From the NCBI GenBank assembly GCA_019400425.1, contig JAFREE010000016.1:1-64000 (forward strand): a stretch of DNA of 64,000 nucleotides, written 5' to 3'. Both the position numbers and the translations under genes were made by a program. Source of the DNA: Hymenochaete sp. R1. Lineage: Eukaryota; Basidiomycota; Agaricomycetes; Hymenochaetales; Hymenochaetaceae. Of the stretch, positions 43,533-55,086 are shown in pieces. A model generated the notes under the pieces. That model saw nothing but the letters and a program-made list of their open reading frames with translations. It did no database searches and was not told where the DNA came from. Numbering within the stretch: position 1 is the first letter of the stretch; every line of letters starts with the position of its first letter.

Positions 43533-44172
43533 TTGGGGCGCATTTGGGGCTTGTGGGCGTATGCTTAGGTTGAGCCGGTAGAGGTATGTAAGAGCGTGGG
43601 ATAGAGTCGTGGGTGTTCCTTTCTGGCCTTTCCTTTTCTCGTCTTTTTACTGTATTTCACGCCTTGCTTGATACATAAACCCCCTCATCTTCTCCTGTCT
43701 CCGGGCGTGAAGGCGGATAATTGAAACTAAAATGCAAATCTGTGCTGCGGGATGTGTGCAAATAGTTTGATCGGTTCGATGGGAAGATCTAGTCAATAAT
43801 TGTGTTCTTGGTAACGAAAGCATTCCGTCCTATCTCAGTCATTGGAGCACTCGATACTGTCCGTCCATGCATTCCAAACACAAGAAAGGGATTCGCAGGA
43901 TTTTACACATCGACGTCAGATTGGGAGTTCTTGAGGGTTTTTTTACACGGGACAAGAAAAGAGAGAAAATAAGGGAGAAAGAGATAGCAAGTGGTGAAAG
44001 GGGGGAAGTAAACATCGATGCGAGTACGTGTAACGGGAGACGGCTGGTTTGAGTCTGAGTTTGGGAAAACGTCTGTCAACCGTATCCGTATCATATGCAC
44101 TGCAGTCGCTGTGTGGTAGTGCTGACCGCAGTTTCGAACGAGTCGACCGCAGTCTGCGCAGTTTCGATCCGT
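43533..44172. other. Intergenic between convergent genes, 640 bp
   Basis: 3' flanks of the porin and cofilin genes. Nothing further is recognised. Confidence 0.55.
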
Positions 44173-45302
44173 TCAGCGCATCTTGTTGCATTTCTCGAGA
44201 ACTGTTGGGATGGCGTGGGATTAGGATGACGATGTCGGTGTGGTATTGGAATATGAAAATAAGATTGGATGAGTGCGTGTATGCGTTGTATGCGTCGGGA
44301 TCATCGAGGTGAAAGGTGCCGCGAAATAGGGATAGGGAAGCGCAGAAAACAAGATAAAATATAGATAAAATAATTGTCAGCAGGGCGCGTACGAGTGAGA
44401 ACGGAGAAGGAAGAGTAGAGAATACGCAACCGAGTTCATAAGCCGCCTCGTCCGAGTCCGTCGCCTGAACGTCGACCTGGATGCCGATGAGACCTCGACG
44501 GATGGCGTCCTTCGAGGAGGCGTACACCATCTTCTGCTTTATGCGCGATTGTTCGGGTGTCCTATGGTGGTCGGAGGAAGCGTGAGAAGGGTTGTCAGCG
44601 TGATGAATAGGATAGAAATGAAAGAGGGGTTAGGTAGGTAGATAAGGGTGATGTGAGGAGATGAGAAGATCGTGGTTGATCAGGGTGCATGGGGGATCAT
44701 TGGATAGCTGGGACCGAGGACGAAGATGGATAGGTCTGATGCACAAAGGGAATATATGGATTAAAGAGCGGCATTGGGACGTGAAACCTCGAGGAATCAG
44801 CCGTCTGAATGCGCGTATGCGCCTCCCAAACCTAACAAACAAGAAGCGCCCCCCTCCCCCCTACATCAAAGAAAACCAAACGACCGAAACTCACCAATTC
44901 ACAAACACAATCTTGTTCCTCTTCCCGCTCCCATCGTCCTTCTCGAACTCAAAATCATACACACCATAGCGCGGGGCATCCGCAGGGAGCTTATCGAGGA
45001 AGAGCTTGTACGCGTCCTCGTTGGAGACGGTCGCGTCCGCCTTCTCCGCGTGCTCGACGACGATGGACTTGTTGTCCGGCGCGAGCGCGAAGGTGATGAA
45101 TTTGTGTGAGTGCGAGAGCTTCATGTCATTGAAGGTGCGGAAGCATGACTCGTCTGCTTGGACGCCGGAGGCCTAGGGTTGTGGGAGGTCGTCGGGCGTG
45201 GTTGGTTGGTAGTTAGGACGCATATAGGGAGGTGGATGGGCGGCGATGGGGAGATCGTGAGCTTGGGAGTGGGCTGGATGGTGGCGAGCGTGTACGTACC
45301 AT
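44173..45302 (-). CDS. COF1: Cofilin / actin-depolymerising factor
   Basis: Four exons: 45302-45300, 45172-44895, 44561-44431 and 44201-44173, giving 146 residues. Cofilin binds G- and F-actin, severs filaments and is needed at endocytic patches and the division ring. The first coding exon is only the ATG, followed by a 127-nt intron; exon 2 begins ASGVQADESCFRTF. The actin-binding region is clear (TPEQSRIKQKMVYASSKDAI), and the ADF fold runs over the whole length (YGVYDFEFEKDDGSGKRNK). The last exon gives only VLEKCNKMR after a 229-nt intron, and the second intron has 333 nt. All three introns are far longer than the local norm, a pattern seen in strongly expressed genes. Confidence 0.92.
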
Positions 45303-45639
45303 GATGAAAGTGTTGAGGACGGTGGTGGATGTGGTGTAAGTGTAAGGAGGAAGGGATCGAGAGACGAGCTGTAAGAGATCCTCACAGCTTTTTCTGCTTT
45401 TGGGTCGCTTGTGGATGGCGTTTGCCGACTCACCTCCTCATTCACCACACTTCATATAAAATGAAAATTAACAAAACAATTACAAAATATCTTTCATCGA
45501 TCGATTGCAATGTACACCTTGTCTACTCTGCGTATTGTCCCCCGTCGTCAGTCATTATTCAAGCTCTATTCTATACATAAAAGAGAATTACAGTCTTTGA
45601 GTAAAAACATGAAATGTATAGTACGGTATGGGCTCATAA
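45303..45639. other. Intergenic, 337 bp
   Basis: Cofilin promoter and 3' flank of the alpha-actinin gene, two actin-binding genes on the same strand. No extra feature is recognised. Confidence 0.55.
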
Positions 45640-48562
45640 CTACTCAAATACGCGGTCAAGCCACCCCTCATAGTCCAGCAAGGTCTCCCCGTCGTCATTC
45701 TGGGTACTCGGCATCGCCTCCCGTAGATACTCCACTGCACTCGCAGGAAGTTGGGCAACCCGTAAATCTAGCTCCGTTACAAATGGCTGTAAGAAAGAAG
45801 AGGAAAAAGTGAGTTGGATTGCAGTCGGAGTGGACCATTTACTGCGGCTCTCATTGCATTGCAAAGTGCGCAGTTGGTTGGTGAGAAGAAGAAAGGCTCA
45901 CCTTATCTGCCGCGATACCTCGAAACGCTTCTCGTAATTGCTCCGGCGTCGTTTGGTCCTCCGTGATGTCTACCAGGAGATTGATGAACGCTTCAAAAGA
46001 AACGGCACCGTAGTCGACGGTCAGTTGGTCATAGATCACTCCCAAGTCCTCGTCCTAACAAAGACGAGCATCATAGTCAAAGTAAATACTGCGTTTATCG
46101 TGTATGAAAGCCAACGAGCTCACAGGATAGACAATACCCAGACTCGCAAGGGCAGCAGCCATCTCAGATATACTGAGCGTATTCGACTCGTCTCGGTCAA
46201 AATACCTGAACGTGCTCTCAAATTGCTCTAACTGCGCCGGCGTCAAGTTCGTCATGTTCCTTGACACGATCTGCACCGTCATTTTCGCGCGTTGAATTCG
46301 CGTTGTTGTTTTTAATTTAAAGAAAATGAGATCAGAATTATCCGTCGCTTCTCTTTGCGCAAGGAGATAATCGTCAAGCGCACCTGGTTATCAATGAACG
46401 AAATCTTCTTCATGATACTCTGCACCACGAGCTCGAGCTCGAATGCTAGGTCCTGACTCGTGAACACTGTGTAGTCATTCTCGTCCACATTCGCCGCATC
46501 ACACTCTTCCTCCGCTTGTATTACGATCGATAATAAGCCGGTGAAGGGTAGTATGCGGTCCTGCACGGACTTAACGAGATGTTGCTGGTCCTGAAATGGT
46601 AGAAAGTTAAACAAACAAACAAACAAAAAACGTCAATCAGAAACTAAAGCTAGGAGCGTACTTCGAGCGGCCCCTCGATTGCGGCGAGTTCAGACGAGAC
46701 GGTATGTAAGCGACGAGCAAAGTCGTTCGCGAGGTCAGCATATTTGACTCGAAGACCTTCCTTTATGCTGGAACACTGATATTAGAGGGACGAAGCCCGA
46801 ATGGTATCATATAACTTACTGTCTGATCTCGCTATTGATTGCCTTTGACCACGCTGTCTCCGATTGCAATAACCCAGACCAGGCGTCGTCTAAATCCTAT
46901 GCTCTCACAATCATCAACACCCACATCTACTCTTCAATAAAGAGAAAAATCAATAATCACCTGTAGCGACAGCCCCATCGGTGGGACGTACTCCCGCAAT
47001 CCATACGTTCTTAGCTTCGTTTGCACGTTTCCAAAGAGCGTCGCAACGTCCTGCCGTTCAACGACGCGTTCCCGTTTCTCTTTTTGCTTGTACGCGAGGA
47101 AAGCGTTGGCGTGTGCTTTGGCATTTGAGTATGTACCATCGAAGTGTGTCGAGGCCCATTCGTCTTGAGTCTCCTGGAGCGCTTGAAGGAGCTGTTGGGT
47201 GGGCAGCATTGAATAATTATAGTGAATGATCGGATCGAGCAGTGGGATGTACTTACTGCCCGAACGCGTCGCTCGTAGTCATTCCTGCTGAACCATACAG
47301 ACTGCATGAGCTCGGCAAATTTCTCCACTCGTCGTGATACAGTTTCAGCCTGGTCTACAATGACATTTAATGAAGGCATGGCTCGTTTCGATTCAAATCT
47401 GGGACCCACCCATCGTTGAAAATGCATGGAAAAAGCTGGCTACGTATGTCATGACACTCTTCTCATCTGGCCTCGCTGCATCACATAAATCTTCCACATC
47501 TAGAAGTTGCTGCATATGTCTGATGAGAGGCTTAGTAACCGAAGATCAAAGGTCCTTACTGGTATACCAAGATGCTCCTCAGCTACACGGAAAGCGAGTC
47601 TTGTATTGGCGTGGCTATCAGCCTAAAGATGGAAATGATTATCAGGTATATGGGGAGAAGAAATGATACTTACTTTGTTCAATGCATTGTAGTCTAAAAG
47701 GTCTGGTCGATGGCAATGGATGAGAGCACATCTGCTTTACTTTCAGACATGGTTCCTAATGAATACTGAGACTACACTCACAAGGCTAATCCATCCTTCC
47801 AGCTATATGTGAAATCCTGGACGTTCACTTCGTCGTACGGTTGCGTTTTCCGCTGACACCATAATAACAAGCCTTCCTTTGCAGAAAGACCCTCTTCACT
47901 ACGAAATCACGCAGAGCAATATCAAAAGAGAGCCACGAAAAAACCGAATGAATGCCATAGGGTGTTCTGACCTGATATCGGCGATGGTGAACCGGAGAAT
48001 GAGCGTCCAGATCATCCCAAGTATGAGCTTGAGATTCCCATCGATGATGTCTGCCAGCAGAGATACACTTTAATATCAGATACAGAATGTGATTCTTTGG
48101 TTTTGCACTCACCTTCAGGACCGATGTTTGTCAGCTTAACACCTCGCGAGTTGATGAACTCCAGAGCCATGTTAACGTTTTCCGCCTTCTGTATGCGCAT
48201 CCGAGGGTTCTTGTTGTACCGACCGAGTGATACGTCACCTACACTAGATTAAAAGGTGCATTGAATTGATAAAAGAGCGCGACATGAACCCATTATTTCC
48301 TGTGTGGAGCCATTCTTCGGTAAGTAGTCAATGGCAGGGTTCAGACATGGCTTCCGCTTACCATAAGTTGTATCAGTTTAACACCGTCCGATAAGTCTTT
48401 AACTAAGGACGTCATTGGCGGATAATTATGGGCTTCCAGTTTCGTGTTCAGCCTAAAGTCACCCATCAACAACGTGAAGCAGCGAGACAAGGGCGAGGCA
48501 GCGCACCATTTACAAAAAGTCTTCTCTTGGACATCCCGAGACCGCGTCTCGAGCGAGTCCAT
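45640..48562 (-). CDS. Alpha-actinin, actin cross-linker
   Basis: Seventeen exons: 48562-48507, 48452-48362, 48299-48290, 48238-48113, 48050-47972, 47898-47782, 47731-47674, 47622-47560, 47509-47410, 47354-47257, 47191-46961, 46896-46820, 46767-46662, 46590-46384, 46270-46124, 46054-45902 and 45786-45640, giving 621 residues. Two calponin-homology domains come first (about 12-235: [61 protein letters not shown]). A short spectrin-like rod of about 240 residues follows, then calmodulin-like EF-hands ([17 protein letters not shown]). Fission-yeast Ain1 has the same short-rod build and acts in cytokinetic ring assembly. The exon 48299-48290 has only 10 nt (Glu-Ile-Met and part of a Gly). Confidence 0.93.
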
Positions 48563-48791
48563 GCGATTGTGATTCAGCGCCAGCGTGGAATAAATTGAAC
48601 TAGTTACAGAGCGCAAGTAGGCCTTTGTGGTTACGAGAGCTTCAGAAGGGCTCAAGCGGAGGAACGTCGGAGAAGGAGGTCAAAGCAGCGTGAGCGGGGC
48701 AGGCGCGACGCGTCTTGGCCACTCGGGCTTCTCATCCTCAACGTTGACTCCGACAACAACATCAACCGCGTCTGCTAGCAATCCTGACGCC
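48563..48791. promoter_or_regulatory. Divergent promoter between alpha-actinin and EAF7
   Basis: About 229 bp separate the two start codons. The EAF7 frame extends upstream to 48627 without an ATG, so transcription of EAF7 likely starts inside this stretch. Confidence 0.5.
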
Positions 48792-49751
48792 ATGGACATC
48801 GACGACTCTCCTATGGACCCTGTCGCCGACTCATACGACAATGTCCTCGATAGTGTCGAAGGCGAGATCCACTTTTTTCGCGCCCTCATGCGAGCCCGGC
48901 CCGTAGGCATCAACCGCCATTTCCATGTCATGACCATGCAAACCGATATCGAGAAAGGCGTGAACCTGTCCATACCCATCGACACCATCTGGCGCAAACT
49001 CGAAAGCTGCTATAACCTTGAAGCACTGGAAAACTTGGTAAGTACTGCTGTCTACTACACTGATCTACGTTTCTTCACCACCATTACTATGGTTTACGAA
49101 TATTGTATTGCAGGAAACGGAATACGATGTAACCAGCAATGGCTCCTCGTCATCAACACCACAACCTATAGCTTCCCCAAAATCAACAGATTACCTTCCA
49201 TCACATCCCTACTTCCGTGCGGAATTCACCCTCCCGTCCGACAACTTCATCGAGTCCCTCCTCGCCGAACGACGCGTCCGCTCTAGCCCCTCTCCTCCTT
49301 CATCGCCTTCGCGGAGTCCCTCTGCCTCTCGCGCGGCACCAAACAATAGCACCGACCCACCTCCGCGACGCGGAAGGACGCGCAGGGCAAGTAAGGCGAC
49401 GCTGGCGGGGCTTGTGAGTGGGGATAGCGATAGCAGTGATTTGACACAGCAAAGTGGAGACGACCCGGAAGGAGAGGATGGTGGGGAGCAGGAGCAGGAG
49501 ATGGCGCAGACGCCAAGTGATAGGAGGGCTGCGAGTGTTGCTACCGGAACAGAGGGAGGGTCGGATGAAGAAGAGGACGGGAGAGTCGACGGTATGTGAT
49601 TATTTTTTTCTTATGTCCGTTGCCCCTGAACCAAATGGTTTGTTTACTTATCTATTCAGATGATGCACCGAGCAAAACAAGACGCGGACGCAACTCGAGA
49701 GTGCAGATTAGGGCCTCGAGGGGAAGGACTACACGAAAGCGGAAACGGTAG
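48792..49751 (+). CDS. EAF7: Chromatin modification subunit EAF7 (NuA4)
   Basis: Three exons: 48792-49037, 49114-49591 and 49660-49751, giving 271 residues. EAF7 (human MRGBP) belongs to the NuA4 histone acetyltransferase complex, in a module with EAF3 and EAF5. The conserved domain is at the N-terminus (EIHFFRALMRARPVGINRHF, then IPIDTIWRKLESCYNLEALE). After it come a Ser/Pro-rich stretch, an acidic run (about 190-235) and a basic tail (KTRRGRNSRVQIRASRGRTT). The open frame reaches upstream to a GTG at 48627, but the first ATG is at 48792 (MDIDDSPMD); a start exon farther upstream is possible. Confidence 0.88.
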
Positions 49752-50159
49752 CGGACTGCATTTTACAGAAATTCTCATATTTGTCTTGGGTCTGTATTAC
49801 TCTGGTGTGCGCTTTATCCGTAAGGTGATGGGGGTTGAGCGAATTTATAATCAAATGATTCGACAGGCTCTGCTCATGGTATCTGTATCATTTAGTCCCT
49901 GTCTGCAAACTGCGTCACAAATGGTGCATTCGCTGTTACTCACCGACTTTAGGTGGCCCAGCGTTCACTCTTTTCGAACAACAATTTCAATGTTTTTCTA
50001 TGCCGAAGCTACGTCGATCTTACGCTCTCTTTGAACTCTTGCGATACCGTGATGATGATGATCCCGTCAGTCTTGAATTGCTTTGAACGTCATCAAGACA
50101 ATCACATAGCTGCTTTAAACATTGCGATTTTATTAATGGTACATTTACCAGTACGATAA
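49752..50159. other. Intergenic, 408 bp
   Basis: Downstream of EAF7. No gene or repeat recognised. Confidence 0.5.
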
Positions 50160-50820
50160 GTTCGAGATGGTCCCACCCACCCATCTCGCGTCGACCCCAA
50201 TAAGGTCGACCCCGGTCTCGAGTATAAAGCCAGACCAAGCATCGTAGTTAGTTTTACGCTCCGTGCAAGAGGATCACGTAGTGTAGGAGCCAGGCGACTC
50301 CCTCCTACGCAATCCCCGCAAGTGGAGGTGGAGTTAGGGACCACCCTCCTAACCCCTGCTACCCGCATACAATGAAACGCATGCTGGATGGATAGCCTCC
50401 GATCCTGCCATTGGATCATTGTGGCACTCGAGAGCTCCTTGTCCCTGGAGAACTCTCGCGACAGGCACCCACTCAACGAAGACGACAGTGTGGACCGAGG
50501 GAGGAATAACTCCTCGGTGCGTCCATCACCGATATTAGGTTTGTGATGGTCGGCTCACCGTCGCCATTATCGAGTACGTGCCTGCCGCAGCGGGGTTCGG
50601 ACGTTTGTGTTGAACGTGCTGAGAACTTGAGCCTGATGCTCTCGGATTCAGCCTAGAAGAGGGAGAGTCGAGTAAGCATGTGTCCAAAGAAAAAGATCAA
50701 CTATGAAGAGACTTACTGCGCCCACGTCAACCCGAAGCCTTCAATCGGTGCGGCCACCCCCCACCGATTGTTTGCGGTTTGCCAGCCGCAAATAGGAAAG
50801 CTGACCTTTTCTAGGAGACC
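50160..50820. other. Run of seven perfect inverted repeats; candidate structured RNA or element
   Basis: Seven stem-forming inverted repeats with loops of 7-13 nt follow one another: 50190-50196/50204-50210, 50283-50289/50302-50308, 50429-50438/50447-50458 (two unpaired bases), 50494-50500/50512-50518, 50523-50529/50543-50549, 50743-50750/50762-50769 and 50771-50777/50786-50792. The stretch is visibly more GC-rich than its flanks, lacks a credible protein and has a TATAAA at 50223-50228. It could be a non-coding RNA gene, an LTR or another dispersed element. No known RNA family motif was recognised, and the strand is undecided. Confidence 0.45.
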
Positions 50821-50837
50821 AAGCTAGCTCACACCGT

Positions 50838-51599
50838 ATGGGGTACTCATACTATGGAGGGTCAGGAGGATGTTGTCTGGGAGTGAAGGATGGTCAGCCT
50901 TATCGATGGCAGGGCGCATATCGAAATGCTCACTTTTTAGATGTGGAGAGGCCGGATGGGTGGCATCGCGCAAAAGGTTGGGTTTTGAAAGGGTTGTTTG
51001 GTAGTGCGGAGAGGCCCGAAGTGATGAAGGGTTGGTTGAGAATGGCATCGTGCAATGAAATAGCAGAGAGGCCAGAGGCGTTGCGCTCAGTTTTTGGGAT
51101 GAGGGGATGGGGAAGATGGTGGTCTGGGGGAAAGAGGAGGTTGGGTATTCTGACCTGCTTTTATATTCGACCGGTGGAAGGAATGAGGCTGGTGTCCGTT
51201 GGTCTTGTCCACAATGAGATCCTCCCGGGCTCCGGCTGGTCTGCGTGTATGTTTGATTGGCTGAAACAACACACGTTCTCTGGTGAGGCTGGAGAATCGT
51301 TGCGCACGGATCATGTAAATCAGTATCACTTTTATTTGGAATGCTTTCATTGGATGTGCTGTGCCGTGGTGACCGACATTTTGTTGTACATTGTTGTATC
51401 TTGTTGTCGTATTATTGTATATCCGATTCGCGCTGGACGCCGGAAAACGACGCCGGAAAAGTGCGTCGTCTTGCCTCCGGCTCAGATTCAGAGTCAAACA
51501 TTTTCATTCTCCTTCTCTTGCTCAAGCTCTTCCAAAGTCTTCGCCCCATTGCCCAGTTCTCTCTCAATCAGTATAAATATTAATTTACGAAATCCATAA
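50838..51599 (+). CDS. Orphan open frame, 253 codons, doubtful
   Basis: A single uninterrupted ATG-started frame, long for noncoding DNA in this window. The N-terminal third contains a degenerate repeat anchored on Glu-Arg-Pro (VERPDGWHRAKGW, SAERPEVMKGWLRM, IAERPEALRSVFGM), encoded by repeated GAGAGGCC. A hydrophobic segment follows (VVTDILLYIVVSCCRIIVY), then a Ser/Phe-rich end. No family is recognised. The frame begins just after the inverted-repeat stretch, so it may belong to the same unit. It may also be chance. Confidence 0.25.
   Translation: MGYSYYGGSGGCCLGVKDGQPYRWQGAYRNAHFLDVERPDGWHRAKGWVLKGLFGSAERPEVMKGWLRMASCNEIAERPEALRSVFGMRGWGRWWSGGKRRLGILTCFYIRPVEGMRLVSVGLVHNEILPGSGWSACMFDWLKQHTFSGEAGESLRTDHVNQYHFYLECFHWMCCAVVTDILLYIVVSCCRIIVYPIRAGRRKTTPEKCVVLPPAQIQSQTFSFSFSCSSSSKVFAPLPSSLSISININLRNP
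50908..51077 (+). repeat. Degenerate tandem repeat, three copies
   Basis: Three imperfect units each run from a GGCA(T)nGnGCA block to GAGAGGCC: about 50908-50960, 50961-51038 and 51039-51077. Lengths differ, so the array has decayed. It overlaps the orphan frame. Confidence 0.45.
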
Positions 51600-52524
51600 T
51601 GGCACTCTTTTTGGCGCTATACTCGGCTAAAGATTCGTCGGTGAGTCTGCCATGGACTAGTTCTCTTGCAAACGCAGAGGACTTGACCCAAAATTATATC
51701 CGAAAGGAGCTAACGTCTCCCAACTTTTGGAATATAAAAATACAACAAATTATATTTCATTTTTTCTCTTCTTTACAACAGTACATATGAACAAATATTT
51801 CTTTCTGCATGCTTGTAAGCCGAGAATGACTGGCTTGTTTTCGACAGCTATGCAACGGCGGCAGAACCTGGCGGCTGACAGACTACCGCGCAGCAATTCA
51901 AGAAAATCAATCCTACGCTACGAGCGGTAAAGTGCCCGAGGATGAGTTCCGCGATGCTCATTCTACAAAGGTCATTGGATTAAGACCTCGAACAGACAGG
52001 CAGCGAGAGAGTAAACTGAGTGAATGAGTCTGCGCGTCGTGAGAGATGATGTGAGAAGGAACGTGGTGCTTGTGTGGTGATAGGGAGAAAAATGAACGAG
52101 TCAATGAGGGTGAGGTTTCGCATCGTGGGAAAAAAAAGGCAAGTAAAAAGGAAAATAAAAGATCGTAAGGCATGTGTGTTTCGTCGAAATAGAATAAAGT
52201 AAAGGAGCCAAAAAGAAACCCAAAGGGTGAAACGAAGTACGAAAGCGAAGTGGCGGTTAACGTCAGGCTCATAATAAGACAACAATTGGAACGAAAACTG
52301 GGACAGCTAGAAGAGAACGAAGAAAGAGAGAGAGAAACAAAAAATGAATCAAGAACATGGAAGTGAAGGAAGAAGAGCGGTTAGAAATAATCGTACACTC
52401 TCGCGGCGAAGGAGCGCGATAGATCCATGGGTCATTTACTCCATGCCATTCTCGATCGCCTTCATTGCTAGGCTACGAGTTCATCTTAGTACGAAAAATA
52501 AAGAAGATGAAGAGGTATTACGCA
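51600..52524. other. Intergenic, 925 bp
   Basis: 3' flank of the RasGEF gene. No gene or clear repeat is seen. Confidence 0.55.
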
Positions 52525-55086
52525 CTATTGATCGTATATACCTTCATCATCGGGAACCTTCTCAAACTCTTGTTTGAGGTAGTCCTGGAAAACCTCAATG
52601 ACGTCAAATTCATACGGATACGCCTGGTTGCTCTCCATAGCTATTGAGTTTCAACGCTTGATTAGCTTCTCATGAACACATAGAAAGAAAGTGCCAGGGG
52701 CTCACCGTAAGTGATGTTCTTTGACGTGTGAAACAGAGATAAGTTAATGAGGTTCGTCTCATCATCGACGGGAGACTTCGTGACGATGGGCTTGTCGGCC
52801 CATAGGCGCGTGAGGCGACCAGCATATAGACCGACGATTGGGATTGTGGGACGAGCATAGGACCCAAGAGAAGCGTCCATATTTTTCTCAAAATACTTCT
52901 GAAGGAAGCCGAAATACCTCCAGGCACTTGCACTTGCACTAATTGCCTATAGTGGGATGAAGAATCAGCTATAAACGATTATAGAGCAACAAGATGGAGA
53001 TTCAACTCACGGCGTGAGTGAGAGGTAAGTTGTCCAAATGGAGGCCGCACAGGCCGGTGAAAATAGAGAAAGCTGAGCTGTAGTTCCGGTAGACAAGCAA
53101 CACTTTCGCGAGTCGCGTCATAAACTTGAAGACCTCCGCGCGTTTGGAAGGTGTGCTGCGTTTCATGACGCAGTACCTCGTCCATCGTACGAGCATGTTC
53201 GAGAAATCCCTTTGTCTGATAATATGCTGCTCCACGTCAGGGTTCGTCCCAGGTTTGATACAGTAATTGATCAAGTCTGCAGGGCGGATCAACATATAAA
53301 GCTCGGAGTCCATCAATGTGAGCTGACGCCCAAAGTCGAAGAGGGATTCCCAGTCGAAGAATTCGCGCAATTTGACGTTCTTCGATTCGAAGAATGTCAT
53401 AGCGATATTTCGTGTAAGATCACCGAACTTGAACGAAAGCGATGCGGTGCGCCTCTCACGTACGACAGGTGGGACGGCAAAGTCGCGTTCGCCGTTGGCG
53501 TAGCTATTGAGAAGGCTTAACAACACAACGACACGTTCCGCACCACCCTCAAAGCAGTCGTCCGCCAACGCCTGCGCAAGGAGACAGCGCAGTGTCTTTA
53601 CCGCTCCAGTTTTCTCGTCTCTATCCGCGGGGACCCAGAATTGACGAAGCCACATTTCGCATAGGGCAATAACACTGGACTTGCCCATGTTGTTCGTCAA
53701 TGTCTTGTAGGTGTCTGCGAAAAGTTTGGCAAAATCCTTCGGGGTCCAGAAAGTACGGAAGGCAGTGAACATGACGTCAAGCAGGTCCTGACTAGTTTTC
53801 TGGTTGGGGTAGTAGACCTCCCAGAGCATTCTACGAGCGATTGCGCGGGCGGACATGGCGACTATATTACCATTTTCTATAAGGACATCCCTCTCATCAC
53901 ATTTACGCGCTTCTTCTTCCTTGCCCTCGTCGTTCAGCCCGAATACGACATGCGATAAAGTATTGAGAGAGTGTTCGACCTCATTCAACTGGCGCGAGTA
54001 GTTAATCCTGGGACCATCAAGCAATGGGCGAGGGATAACTGGGGTGTCTACTTCGGATGATGAACTTGAATGGGAGTCGAATGATACAAGGGACCTTTTC
54101 GTTGAAAGACCTTCAAGAACGGCAGCTGAACTGCGCATGCGTCGGATGCGGGCCAGAGGTCTGGGCGTGGGGAAGTCGAATTGGAGCGGGGAAGTTATGT
54201 ATACGGCGTTGGAAGGGATCCTATACGCAAGATTAGGTCTGGGTCTGCTGGGCTCACCAATAGATTCCTCAGTGTCTTCATCCGCTTCTGCGCCAGGTTC
54301 TACTGCATCTTCTGGAACGTCCACGGGATCCTCTCTTTCCACCTCGTCGATGAGAACAGGCTCTTCATCGACGGGAGAGCTCCCCACCAATTCCTCCTTT
54401 TCGTCGAGCTCAGTAAGACACTCCAACGAGCTCCGGTGTTGTGATAAAAGGCTATGCACGTCCTCGATGAGGGTCTTAGTGAGCAAGATAGTGTGCTCCA
54501 GAATTATGAGCATCTCGGGGTTGCTGTCTGTATTCAAAAGGTCGAGTGTGGTTGCGAGCCTGGTCCTAAGCATCTGGACATCGCGCGTGTCACGAACGGA
54601 CTCGGGAAGCTGATTCACTGAATCAAGGAGACTCAGCATCGACGACTGGTACTGTTGGGCCTCAGCGAGCACGTCGTCCTGGCCCACCTCCGACACACCC
54701 ATGATGCTCTTACGGAACGTTGTGTAGTTATTACACACTTTCGCGGTCGTGAGATGGAGATTGGGGGCGTAATCTTTGCTAGGGACTGGGGGAGGTACGT
54801 CCGACTCGTCGGACGCGCGCGGAAGGTCCGACGAACCACTGGATGAAGGGTACGAATCTTGACGATTACGCTGTAAGTGATTGTGGTTGATGGGAGCGTT
54901 CATGGCGTCCATGAACCGCTTGCCAAACGAAGCGATGGAAAAGGTTGTGGATGAGGAGGCCACGGAGTCCCTCGAGCCATTCGACGAACCACCGAGACGA
55001 AGGCCGCTCGCCATCGATTGCTGACGACGCATGAGGGGTTGTGGTTTACTTATACGCGCCTTGCGTGTGGCTTCCTCGGAAGCCAT
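52525..55086 (-). CDS. Ras guanine-nucleotide exchange factor, CDC25 type
   Basis: Three exons: 55086-53011, 52946-52706 and 52640-52525, giving 810 residues. The frame extends to 55194 only through a TTG; the first ATG is at 55086 (MASEEATRKARISK). The first 390 residues are Ser-rich and acidic, without an SH3 domain in the visible part. A RasGEF N-terminal domain follows (about 400-530: MSARAIARRMLWEVYYP, VMFTAFRTFWTPKDFAKLF), then the CDC25 catalytic domain (about 580-780: DSELYMLIRPADLINYC, FSNMLVRWTRYCVMK, YRNYSSAFSIFTGL, PIVGLYAGRLTRLW). It would load GTP on a Ras-family GTPase upstream of cAMP or growth signalling; the GTPase is not known. A highly acidic run (EEPVLIDEVEREDPVDVPED) may be regulatory. 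Confidence 0.9.

Noticed and set aside
48627..48791. N-terminal extension of EAF7
   Set aside because: The frame is open but starts with GTG; the first ATG is at 48792, so the extension is not supported as coding.
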